The position numbers and the translations under genes were made by a program. Positions 1 through 10,622 of a stretch of DNA of 64,000 nt are shown in pieces. Within the stretch, counting starts at the first letter, position 1, and the number at the start of each line of letters is the position of its first letter. The notes beneath the pieces were generated by a model. It was given only the letters and a program-made list of their open reading frames with translations, did no database searches and had not been told where the DNA came from. Origin of the DNA: Taeniopygia guttata (lineage: Eukaryota > Chordata > Aves > Passeriformes > Estrildidae); contig NC_133036.1 in NCBI RefSeq assembly GCF_048771995.1, positions 17,391,001 through 17,455,000 on the forward strand. The letters run 5' to 3'.

Positions 1-3000
1 ATCCAGAATCCCTCTTAACTTCTTTAATAATTATGATAATACCATTATCGGCTTCTCATCAATGATGAAGTGAAAAGTCAGCAGAAACGTGGCCTTTCAG
101 CACGGTAAGATGCAAAGAGAAGGGGAGTGCTTACTGTCTGTACCATCCCAGAGTTGTCCCACTCACTCGTGACATCTAGTTAATAACAAATCAAGGTCCC
201 TGGCTTGCCAGCAGGGAGCCTCTTTTCATTACACCTAGATTTAATAACATTAGAATTATTCTAGGTCCCTAACTTAAGAGAGAACTTGCCCTCAGTGTTT
301 TCAGGAATGTAGAGCAGAGAGGATTAATATTGTGTAGGTACTCATACGATCAGAAAGAACCTCAGAAGGCCATTCATTATTTCTGCCCCTTGTGAAAATC
401 CAGATGAACTCTCTGTCATTTCTGACAGTTGCATGTCCAACTGCTAAAGATCTACTGACAGAAACTAAACTGCTTCAGTGAACTCCCTCAGTAACTTGAA
501 CATTATTCTTGATGTCTAACCCAGCTCTGCCTTGCTGCAGCTTAATCATCTGGCTGCTGTATTGACCAGAGACATCAGTAATCACTGTTCTTGTCTGCAG
601 CAGAATACCATATTTGAAGACTGTTGTCATGTCCTCCCATCTCCCTTTCTCCTGGAATTTTCTTCTCCAGCTTGAACTCTGGGCCAGCCTTTCCCCTCTC
701 TCCTCCCCTTTGCTTGAGCAGTTAACACTTTTCTTTCTTCTCTTTTAATCTCTGCCTCATTAGTGTTTTCCCATCAGTATTTTTGAAGAAAGATGCTGAA
801 ACTGATCTTCATGGAAAGATATTTATGGAAGGTGCTGAAATATGCTGAAACTAAATCTTTATCTTAAGACCCTGATGGAGTGGAAGGATAGCACTGAGTT
901 TTGCAAAGTGCTTTGCTAACATGACCTACTATACATCTAGTGTTTGTTTTTGCCTAATTATTCCATTGGTGACTTAAATCCTGTTAAAGGTGATCTTCAT
1001 CCAGCACCTTATTATTTCCTCCATTGTGTTCTTGAGGAACAAAACTTGTGAGCAGCTTGCCATGCTGGAGAGTCGACTTCAAGTGCAAATCTAACTGCCA
1101 CTGCAGCTAAGGTCCAAACACTTACTAAATAAGTAGAAATCAATTGACTGCAAAATTGAATAGGTCACACAGCAGAAACACCTTAATCCCTGTATAATTT
1201 GCAATCTAATTGAAATTAAGTAAATGAAAACAATGCAGATGAGGTAAGCACAGAGTAACTACGTGTCTCGACTCTGCTATTAGTAAGTCTGTATCACAGC
1301 TCCTGCTTTCTTCTGGGTTTTTTTCCAAGACAGGTAAATTGCAATTTTCAATTATCTGACCTTTCAAGAAAAAAATAAGCATGGGGAGCTGAATAGGCAG
1401 CTCACCATCAAGCTTTTATTTCTTTTTCTTTCAATTCCTATGTGGATGAGGGATCTACTTAAAAGACTGAAATCAATCATCCTTCCAAATAGATTCCCAT
1501 GATTAGAATGCTCATGTCAGCCCAGTAGAGCAGTGATGATTACAAACCAGCACAGGTGGCTTTTCAGCAGGCACAAACAAGGTTCAGATGCTTAAATCAA
1601 AAATTAAAAATTCAGGTTAATTTTTACTTTAATATTTGTCTATTGCTGGCAGCCTTCAGCTTTGTCATAAAGATTTTTAAGCTGCCCTTCTTTCTCCACA
1701 TGTCCTGGCCTGAGCAGCTGTAATCCTGAACCTAACTGGGACCGTAAAGCTGAGGAAAGCTTTGTGCAAGTCCCCAGAAGGTTCTGTTGAGCAGGCAGCC
1801 TTTTGGACTCTGACTGTGGGATCATTATCAACCCCCTCTCCAGTATGGTTTATGTGCTTCATTTTTAAAGCACCACTCTCACAGCCGTGAAGCTTACAGT
1901 TCTGATATGTCATTTATTTCTGTGCTTAGCTGGGAGGATTTATCTCCTGCACAGTTTGATAGCAGTGGCTTGGCATTCTGGGTGGGCTGGAGAGCCTCTT
2001 TGTGCTCTGGAAAACCTGGAGGGAGTCACTCTGAGCACAATTCCATTTCTTCTGTGCAGCTGGTTGTGACTTCACTGCTTTCCACACCCACCTCGTTTGG
2101 CTTAAAACATCTCAGGTCTCACTTAAGGTACATTCAGTTGACAGATAAGAGTGTTATTCCAGGATTTTATGTCTGTTTGTCCAAAGAATTTAGGTTTTCC
2201 AACGAAGCACTCCAGGGATAATCAAATATGGGATTTTGTATATGGGCCATTAATCAAACAGGACTTTTCAGCCTGGAAAAGGGAGGACTTTAGGGGGTAT
2301 AGCAGAGAGATGCTCAGTTGTGAGTGACATGTAGAAAGTGAATTTGGGATGTTTGTTTTCTGTCCTTTCCAGTACAGAGCTTAATGAAACCAGTTAGGGG
2401 GGAAGCCACAAAAAAATTAATCAAAAAAACCCCCTCCTCCCCCAAAAAAAAAATCAAACTCAACAAATGAATTCAACAAACCAAAAAATAAGCCCACATC
2501 TTCAAAGTCACATAATTAAGGCTCTGCTTAACTCTTCTCAGAATAATTTTTTTTTGTTTGAACTGCTAAACTCTTCCCAAATTCCTAAGACTTTTTTTTT
2601 TTTTATCCTCTTTTCGTGGTGTATTAGTTTATTATTTCCCATGTTCTGTTTCTGGCATCATTTTAATTTCACTTCTCTATTTGTCTCTAAATTACCCCAA
2701 ACAAGTACTCCTAAAGTTGGCCTTTTCTTTCCTAATAACACTTCTTTTAGATTTAAACTGCTTGTGCAGATTTCCCATATTGTTTGTTCTGGACTTTGGG
2801 GGCAGTACCTTCCCCTTCCCCCTCTGCCCCTGAGAAACCCCAACATGCCTCTGTGCTTTCATTTCTCATTCACCCACTGTGATTCGTTCTCCAAGAGGCT
2901 CTAAACCATTAAAATGCTCAGTCAATAAACAAAATACCAGGGTGGCAGCTTGATGGACAAACTAGAGAAACTTCATTTTAAAAAATGGGCTTTTGTTGCA

Positions 3001-6000
3001 GTAGACGTTGTGGCAGCAGTCATTAAGCGGAGTGCACATGGCTGCAGTCAGATGATGAGGAATGAGAATACACACCAACATCTGGGCATGGCTTTGGCAA
3101 CCTGCAGATTTATTAGCTGATTAGAAATAAAAGATGAAGACATAACTGCCCGTTGGTTCATTGAAATCTGTTCAAATGCTAGTATAATACAACTATTATT
3201 TCTAAGAAATTTGATTAAATGTAATAATATGCTCCTACAGCCTCACTTTTCTGTCTGTAGTCTCACTGGAAAGAATAATCTGTTGTAATAATATCAATCT
3301 TTGTAGATAATACCATCAAACTTTTAACCAATGGAACATTTCACTTAATAAAGAGAGATGATTATGTGCCTTTTAAATATTTGGTTTTTTCTGTTTTCAT
3401 TGATTTGTACTTAAATTGAGATGTGTTGAAATAAAATCATTATCTTTCTGCTTTCCTGTACTCTGTAAGTGTGAAACTGAGGTAATCAGACTGTTATCTG
3501 TAACTTGCTTACTTGGTAGTGATAAAACTCTCCTTCTGCAAGGACCACCTTATTTTCCAACATTAAATCCTTCAGGTCAGCATTCATTGCAAGGACATTA
3601 TGCTTGTGCCATTTTTATTATTTTGTCAGTGCAGATTATAATTGTACAAACCTGAATTTATCAGGACTTTTTTTCAAAATAATACTGCACTGTGAGGAGA
3701 TAGATATGGCAGGATTTCCTGTAATTACATTTATTGAGTGTATTGCAATTGATTTGCAGACAAATAGTCATGTGATGATCTTGTATGTCCTCTAATATAA
3801 TGTCACTCCTTCCCAAGCCTCTGTTTATCTTGGGGGCTGGTGCAAGGGTGTGGCTGGGAGTGACAGAATTGAATCTTGATGGGAAAACTTTCTAGATGCA
3901 TGTAGAATATAATAAAATGCATAATTAAATGTGAAAGTGACCTTCATGACACTTTTTTTCTGTTTCATCTTATGTTCAGCTTGTGTGTCTTAGAGACTGT
4001 CTCTTCTCATATTTTCTACAGTGGCCCAAATTTAGTGTTTTGTGTAAATTCCTGTTGTTATTCATTTAGTGGTTATCTGAGTGAATGGAGAAAATAAATT
4101 GCAAAAACATAATGACCTTTCTTTTTTGGTTTTAGTACTGATATAAGACAAATTTAGCAAAATCCAAGTATTTGCTTTGTACAAGGGGAGAGACAGTCAC
4201 ACTGCAATAGAAGATGTTTGTAGCAGCACCACAGTGAGTATAATTGGAAAAGCTCTTATCAGAAGTCAGCTGTATGTCTGGTATTATTTTAAATCTTATC
4301 AGTCTGTTTGTTTCAATAGATTTTTGAGGCTTGAAAATTTAACTGTAGGTAGTTTTTAAAACTGCCTTTAAATTTCTTGCCTTTTAGTCACATTGAAATT
4401 TCCATTGTCCTGGTAATTTAGGTCAAAGTAAATAAAAGTTCCCAACTAGCTTTAACTGTGCTATTAATTTTTATATCTATCAATAGTCCAGATGCACAGA
4501 TCATTATCACTCAGCAACATCAGCAGGAACAGGATCAAAAGGCAAGGCAGCCTAAGAAAATATCCCCACATTGCACATATGAAAGAGAGCCGAGGAGTTC
4601 TGCCAGCAATTAGAGTCCCAGTGAGGGTCCTGCTGTTGTTACTCTGCAGCCAAGACTTTGCTGAGCCTGACCTGTGCAGTGCACGGAGTTTTAAAATGCA
4701 TAAAGATGAATATAATGAAATAACTCTCCCAGGATTGCCTGTAGATAAGTTGGCTTTTCTTCTGAGATAAGATGTAATAAGTGCACGGTGCTTTCGTGGG
4801 AAGCTGGTTGTGCCTGAGGAGAGCAGCACAGAATGCACTCAAAAAGCATTTTGAACAGCCCAGGGCTTGGTTGTTTGTGGGGAAGGATGTGTTTGTCTTG
4901 GGAAGCTCTTTGGCACATTTTAGGTGTCCACTCAGAGTGAACAAAACTGTTGGCATGTCTAAGTGAATTGTTTATTCCCCTGAATACTGGGCAGGAGAGG
5001 AGGAGGAGATGGTAAACTGGTAGGATGGGGTGGGTGATGGTTGTGGCCATTACCTGGATTCTCAAGAATTTTTTTATCTATACTTTAATTATATAACAAG
5101 TAGGAAGGGCCTTTCTGCATCACTCTTGTGTTCTTACCATCCCTAGGGAGTGTGGTTAACTTACCTACTTTTCTACTCTTAAAAGAAACCCAAACCTTTT
5201 CCTCTTTATAGTAATTTGAAGGACTGTTTTATTTGCTCTCCTGGTTTCCTTTTTCCAGTACACATTGGATTATTCATGTTGGCTCAACATTTGACTCTAA
5301 ACTATTTATTGTTGATCTGAGTTTTCTGTGTGGGTTGTGTGGAGAAAATAGTTTAATTTTTAAAGAGATTTGTCACTCGCAGTGCCATGTTCAGCAGAGA
5401 GCCTGCCTTTGTGATTTTGTGCATACCAATATTTTATAAACACACTGACTGCTTCTTACTGGGTTTAATGGCTGACAAAGTAAAGATTTGAATGTCACCA
5501 AAACAGCAAGGGAATTAAACTCCATTCGTGGCTTGTCTCAGGATGAGACAGATGACACCAGAAAGTCTGGCTGGCCTGTCCCCAGAAGTGCTGAGACACC
5601 TGCCAGGGACTAAGTCCTTGAGAAGAGAGAGGGCAGGGGCTGGGAGGGAGCAGGAAGAGCTGTTGGAAGCAGGTTTTAATACCCCCTACCCCAGTTTAAT
5701 ACCTTCCTCACAGGCCCAGGTGATGTGTGTCTCTGGTGAAGTGGCCATGGCATGACTGAGCCATGTCCTTAATGTGTCACACAGGTTACAATTCAAAAAA
5801 GCTGTTATAGCAGACATTTACAAATTCAGACCAAGCATACCATGGCAAGTGGCTGGATGTATCACAATGCACAAGAATTACTATAATTATTCAAAATTAC
5901 AGTCACAACCAAAACCATGCGTTTTAGAGTAGAAATTATCCTGAAAGAATAAGTATATCATGTCCTACATTTCAGATGGGGTGAGAGAGCCAAGAGTAGA

Positions 6001-6110
6001 ATATTCCCAGTGGATGGTGCAGGTGTTGATGGAGATAATGGGTAAAGAGAAAAAAGATGTTATGTGGAGTTGATGAAAATACCTCAGTATGGCCCCTGCT
6101 GCCATCAGCA
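1..6110. other. Unique AT-rich non-coding DNA
   Basis: No gene is supported. Stop codons interrupt every frame. The longest frame (2467-2904, plus) is rich in Phe, Ser, Leu and Asn, as expected from T-rich DNA, and has no recognisable domain. Visible local features are an A/C-rich patch at 2408-2500, T runs near 2545 and 2590, and a purine-rich stretch at about 5610-5660. I see no interspersed repeat that I can name. Old degraded repeats cannot be excluded by eye. Confidence 0.6.
2408..2500. repeat. A/C-rich low-complexity patch
   Basis: The plus strand is dominated by A runs separated by C runs (for example CCCCCTCCTCCCCC followed by ten A), with few G. It is a small version of the large A/C tract at 53800-54329. 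No gene or mobile-element signal is attached to it. Confidence 0.7.
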
Positions 6111-6420
6111 TCACAGACCCAGAGTGGTTTGGGTTAGAATGGGCCTAAAATCCCATGCAGTGCCACCCCTGCCATGGCAGGGACCCCTCCCACTGTCCCA
6201 GGCTGCTCCAGCCCCAGTGTCCAGCCTGGCCTTGGGCACTGCCAGGGATCCAGGGGCAGCCACAGCTGCTCTGGGCACCTGGGCCAGGGCTGCCCACCCT
6301 GCCAGGGAACAATTCCTCATTCCCAACATCCCATCCAGCCCTGCCCTCTGCCACTGGGAGCCATTCCCTGTGCCCTGTCCCTCCAGGCCCTAAGAAGGCC
6401 CTCCCCAGCTTTTTGTAGTA
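6111..6420 (-). mobile_element. CR1 LINE fragment, 5'-truncated (minus sense)
   Basis: Read on the plus strand, this begins with the reverse complement of the CR1 3' end (a degraded CACAGA..GTGGTTTGGGTT motif). It then runs through the characteristic CCATGGCAGGGACCCCTCCCACTG segment, the TGGCCTTGGGCACTGCCAGGG segment, and on to CCCTCCCCAGCTTTTTGTAG. These match the antisense of the avian CR1 3' untranslated region and the end of ORF2, so element sense is minus. It is severely 5'-truncated, as almost all CR1 copies are, and has no intact reverse transcriptase. Its core is nearly the same as those at 10120-10622 and 40366-40590, so the three belong to one GC-rich subfamily. The open frames here of up to about 110 codons are by-products of high GC content. 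Confidence 0.92.
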
Positions 6421-7215
6421 TAAAATCAATTATCCTCCAGAATAACATCTCTTCAGTGAAGTAATGTGATTTGTTAAATGCATTATGTAGCTTTAAGAAT
6501 GTGTCTCATCAAAGCAAGAAAGCATTCAAACATCAAATTTTAATAGAATCAAAAGCAAAATGTTGATATATCCTGTTAGAGCCAAAGCAGAGGAATGAGG
6601 AGGCCAGGTGGTTGATGAAGCATCTGAAGTCATAAACCAGAGTGGACGATAAGAGAGCTTGGTTCAGACGAATCATGTTACTGCTTTCAAGTTTTTTATC
6701 TCACCTTGTTTCCTAAATCATCCGTTTCAAATGGGTTAGAGAAATGTAAAATTATAAGTCCAGGAAGATGAAAATTGGAAGGAAATAACAAATAATTAAC
6801 ATAAAGATCTGTATGATTTTAATAAACATTAAAGTTTTTATTAAATAAAATAGCAGCTTTTCCCTTCCTGCTGCTGCAGTTGGGCTGTGTAATTCTTGTG
6901 CACTCATAGCAGTTACAAGAGCTGTACAGCCAATGTTTCCTTGTCTCTAATGCAGGCATCAGCTTCCTCTCAAGTAATTGAGGATGTTACAGCAGGTGTT
7001 ACCTTTGCTTTATCTGCATTTAAATCTGCTGCTTTTAGTTCTCTTCCTTAGAACACAAAGGGCTGGGTTTTTTTATTTCCAGCATTAAAAGCTAAAAATA
7101 CTTCTCCAAAATGCTCCACGATGACATTTTACTATATCATTTACTATTTACATTTTCCCATGTGGCTCTAGTGGAGATTCACTGTTTGTGTGTACAGTGC
7201 TCTCTCAGAGATTTA

Positions 7216-7247
7216 CTGAGATCTGCTTTGAAAAGCAGATATCTCAG
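7216..7247. repeat. Imperfect inverted repeat (hairpin) beside a direct repeat
   Basis: CTGAGATCTGCTT (7216-7228) pairs with AAGCAGATATCTCAG (7233-7247) across a four-base loop. The only defect is a two-base bulge in the right arm. The GATCTGCT of the left arm also recurs as a direct repeat just after the right arm, at about 7247-7254. The stem is short for a microRNA precursor. It may be a slippage product. Confidence 0.6.
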
Positions 7248-8049
7248 ATCTGCTGTAGGATTTGCACTGCTTTAGCCTGGATCACTCAGATTTCCCTGTG
7301 TGTGTTCACTGCTCTGTTTCTGCAGTGACAGAGACGGTGAATCTCTGAATCTGTCCCTCCCCCCTGGGACAATCCAGTCACAGTTTGCTCCTCTCTTCAG
7401 ATTCATTCCTCCACTGCAGCAATAGATCTGGAGCTGTTGTGTGAGCACAAGGCCAGCAGAGCCCTGCATCTCCATCTCCTCCAGGCCCGAGGAGAGGCAC
7501 AGCCAGCACAGGCATTTCATCAAGGACACCAAAAAAAAAGTGTTTTCCTGAATTTATTTTGTGAAGGCAGGATTTTTCTAGCTGGATGACAGCTGAGAAA
7601 CATCAGTAGGAGATAAGGTCTATCTTTTTTTCGCCACTGTCAGCTGACAAAGATAGAATAGAGCTGCAGCTGCCAAGGGTACCAGGTTCCTGGTGATGAA
7701 AGGAAGAACAGCAGGACATCGTTAGAGCTTTGTGACCTCACTCCTGCCCTTATTCCCGGTGTCCTTTGGTTTCCCATGAAGTTTCCTCAAAAGCCCTTCT
7801 CTGAGGTGAGGAGAAGCTGTGTCTGCAGTGGCAAATTGAGCAACAGAGCACTCCCAGGCACTGTCACTTTTCTCCAAACCTGTGAAACTGCTCCCATGGT
7901 CACCATGTGGCAGAGCCACGGTGTGGGGTGGCACAGGGCTGTGGAACAGTGTCCTCTCACTGGGTTCCAGAGAGTCTGAGGGCTGTCCAGCTGTCTGAGG
8001 TTTGAAATTCTGCCTACAAATGCTGGAGTGTTAAATATTCTGGTTCTGC

Positions 8050-8054
8050 ACATC
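8050..8054. repeat. Left target-site duplication (ACATC) of solo LTR
   Basis: ACATC immediately precedes the TGTCC start of the LTR and is repeated exactly at 8536-8540, just after its ...AAAACA end. Five-base duplications are typical of ERVL-type (class III) integrases. Confidence 0.8.
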
Positions 8055-8535
8055 TGTCCTAGGTTATAATATTGGGGTGTATTCCATTACCACCTCGAGC
8101 TGCAATACCTTTCTTTCCTTATCTCGTGACTCAGAGATAAGTCCCCCCAGGAGGATCTGTTCTTTTAGCCACATGGCTGATAAGATCACAGCGTTCTGTT
8201 GTGAGATGCTCCGCCCAGAGGGAGGAGCCAAACGATGCCATCAAGGATATAAGCAAAGTTGTGCAGCCAGCAAGGAGATCCCCTCTTCCAAAAAGAACAG
8301 CTGAGACCTTCTCTGCACTGGACCTCCAGAGGGAAACTCCATCAGTCTGCAGGAGCACTCCTTGGACAGAACCATATCTGCTACCACCGCCCCAGCCAGC
8401 AAGTGTCAGGTTGTATCTCTGTCAGTGGTTCTTCTTTTGTGCTATTATATATATTTAGTTCTTTGTTCCCTTTTCTTAATACATTGTATTTCTAACTTAA
8501 AGCCTCTCACTAGTTTTGCTTTTCAAACCAAAACA
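8055..8535 (+). mobile_element. Solo LTR of an endogenous retrovirus, 481 bp, plus orientation
   Basis: The element starts TGTCCTAGG and ends CCAAAACA, so it has the TG...CA ends of a retroviral LTR. Flanking copies of ACATC (8050-8054 and 8536-8540) form an exact 5-bp target-site duplication. This fixes both boundaries and shows that the copy is solo: the internal region was lost by LTR-LTR recombination. A TATA box (TATAAG, 8248-8253) follows a GC-rich upstream region. An AATACA poly(A)-signal variant lies at 8478-8483, followed by T-rich sequence, which is the expected U3-R-U5 order for plus orientation. The 5-bp duplication suggests an ERVL-like family, but the name is not certain. The few open frames crossing it are not retroviral genes. 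Confidence 0.85.
8248..8253 (+). promoter_or_regulatory. LTR TATA box
   Basis: TATAAG in the context GGATATAAGCAAAG sits about 190 bp into the LTR, at the expected U3/R position. It is the presumed core promoter of the solo LTR at 8055-8535. Whether it is active is unknown. Confidence 0.6.
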
Positions 8536-8540
8536 ACATC
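8536..8540. repeat. Right target-site duplication (ACATC)
   Basis: Exact copy of 8050-8054, directly abutting the 3' end of the solo LTR. Confidence 0.8.
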
Positions 8541-10119
8541 TTTATTCAGACAACTGCCCAGCACCTGGAATCTCTGCATTCCTCACCTCAGCAGCACACC
8601 ATGCCCTGGCACACCAGAATTAGCAATACATCTGTCTATTTTATTTCAATACAATTTTTATTTCAAATTAAACTCAAATATCTGGAGTGAGTTTAAGAAA
8701 CACGTCAGTTTTTTCCTATGATTTTTGGCAGGTAAATCCATTTTCTGTAGCTCAAATATTTAGATCTAACAAAAAAAAGAAACAAGAACGTTGCTCCTTA
8801 AGTAGGATTTGTCTCAGGGAATTACTAAACACTGATCCAAACCCCCAAACAAGAGGTCACCTATCTCTTTTATGCTTTCCCACTAGGCAAATGTTAGAAG
8901 ATAAACTGGGAATTTGACAATAAATCTCTTTTTTTTTTTCTGCTGATAGAAGAATTTGTATGTAGGTAAAAAGGCACCCTGTAAATAGCATCTTGAATAG
9001 ATTTGTGTCAAAGAGGATACAATGTGCATGCATATTAATTTGAATTTGGAAAATGTCTTGGCTTTAAATGAAATAAGGAAAATTTGCCTTTATATATAAC
9101 AGGAATAATTTTGGTGTGTTGTGGCCATATCAGGTGTCATATGAGGATATATGCCTTACATAATGCTCCAAAATGGCAGAAATATTAATATTGTGTTAGC
9201 TCTTGAGCACTTTACTATTAGTCTGAGATGGTTAAATTAAAAATCTCTGAATGAGAAAGCTCAAAGAACAAAAACATACAGGAGGTCTCTGAAATGTGTG
9301 TTCTGTCAGAGCCATGTTGGCAGGAATGGAAGTCAGAAAGATATTACATCTCTTTTTTATTTGATGCCTTTACAAGACAATGTGGTAAGTATGAAGATTC
9401 CTGTTGACTTTTTGTGGTTCATTATTTCCAAGACTGGGAGGATTAAATGAAAAGATGGAATCTCTATAATATTAGAGAGAAAGTAGAAGAGGACATGACA
9501 ACTAGCACATGAAAAATAAGGGCAAAATTGTTGTAATAATTTCTCTTTGTACTGCTTGGAGTAATGAACTTCATAATTTGGTATTTGTCTTTGGTACAAC
9601 AGGAATGTTTTTCCCATTTCTGTGCCCAGTTTTGGTGTGCAGAGGCGAAAAGGTGATTTCAAAGCACTCCTGTTGCCCGTCTTGTCACCCCCTTTGCTTG
9701 TGCAAATACAGTAGTGGTTCACATGCTCCTGTTTCCTTTTTGTCTAAATTTATGTCTTGATCATAGATCTGTCTGAAGGACAAAATTTCCCTCTTAGATG
9801 TGCACATTGAAGCTCAGCTCTAATAAGCAGCTCTCACTTTGAGGGGATGCCCTGGTGAGATCAATGGGACTGGAGCGTGCAGGGCAAGAGGAGCTATCAG
9901 GGGTGAGCTTTGCTCTCTGGATTTCAGAGAACAACTTTGTCCTGGGGATGAATTATTTATTTATGTATTTATTTGTTTTGAAGTCTAAGCCCTACCTTTG
10001 CATGTTGCTTCTAGATGAGATGCTAGTGCTCGGTGTAAGGCTCTTTCTTTTATCTTACTGATGTGAAAGAAGTAATGCCATGCAGGAAGGGATAACTTAA
10101 ATGGTAGGAAAAAATGTTT
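8541..10119. other. Unique non-coding DNA
   Basis: AT-rich with a T run just before 8940. No supported gene or named repeat. The minus-strand frame at 9357-9722 (121 codons) has no recognisable domain and no splice or initiation context that would make it credible. Confidence 0.6.
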
Positions 10120-10622
10120 AGAATCATGGAATGGTTTGGATTGGAAGGGACCATAAAGATAATTTCATCCCACCCCTGCCATGGCAGGGACACCTCCCAC
10201 TGTCCCAGCCCCAGTGTCCAACCTGGCCTTGGGCACTGCCAGGGATCCAGGGGCAGCCACAGCTGCTCTGGGCACCTGTGCCAGGGCCTGCCCACCCTGC
10301 CAGGGAACAATTCCTCATTCCCAACATCCCATCCAGCCCTGCCCTCTGCCACTGGGAGCCATTCCCTGTTCCCTGTCCCTCCAGCCCTTGTCAATTGTCT
10401 CTCTCCATCTTTCCTGCAGCTCCTCCAGGCCCTGCAAGGCCACCCTGAGCTCAGCCCAAAGCTCCTCCTGTGCAGGTGAGCGATGCCAGCTGTGCCAGCC
10501 TTTCCTCCCAGCAGAGCTGCTCCATCCTCTGCTCCTGCTGTGCCTCCTCTGGGCAGTCCCAGCAGCTCCAGGTCCCTCCTGTGCTGGCCAGGCTGGGGCA
10601 GCTCTGCAGGGGGGTCTCAATA
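10120..10622 (-). mobile_element. CR1 LINE fragment, 5'-truncated (minus sense)
   Basis: The left edge AGAATCATGGAATGGTTTGG is the antisense of the conserved CR1 3' terminus, so element sense is minus. Downstream come the CCATGGCAGGGACACC segment, the GGCCTTGGGCACTGCC segment, a CTGCAGCTCCTCCAGGCCCTGCAAGG segment, and finally CAGCTCTGCAGGGGGGTCTCA. The last is the antisense of the conserved 'gagaccccacctgcagagctg' type motif near the end of ORF2. It is the longest of the three minus copies of this GC-rich subfamily. No intact reverse transcriptase frame remains. The 157-codon plus frame inside it is antisense and spurious. Confidence 0.93.

Larger units (their letters stand above)
6421..8054. 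other. Unique non-coding DNA with one imperfect hairpin
   Basis: No gene or named repeat is recognised. The one structural feature is the inverted repeat at 7216-7247. The last five bases (8050-8054, ACATC) are the left copy of the target-site duplication of the adjacent LTR. Confidence 0.6.

Noticed and set aside
2467..2904. 145-codon frame, plus, Phe/Ser-rich
   Set aside because: Composition follows the T-rich DNA. No splice, promoter or domain support.
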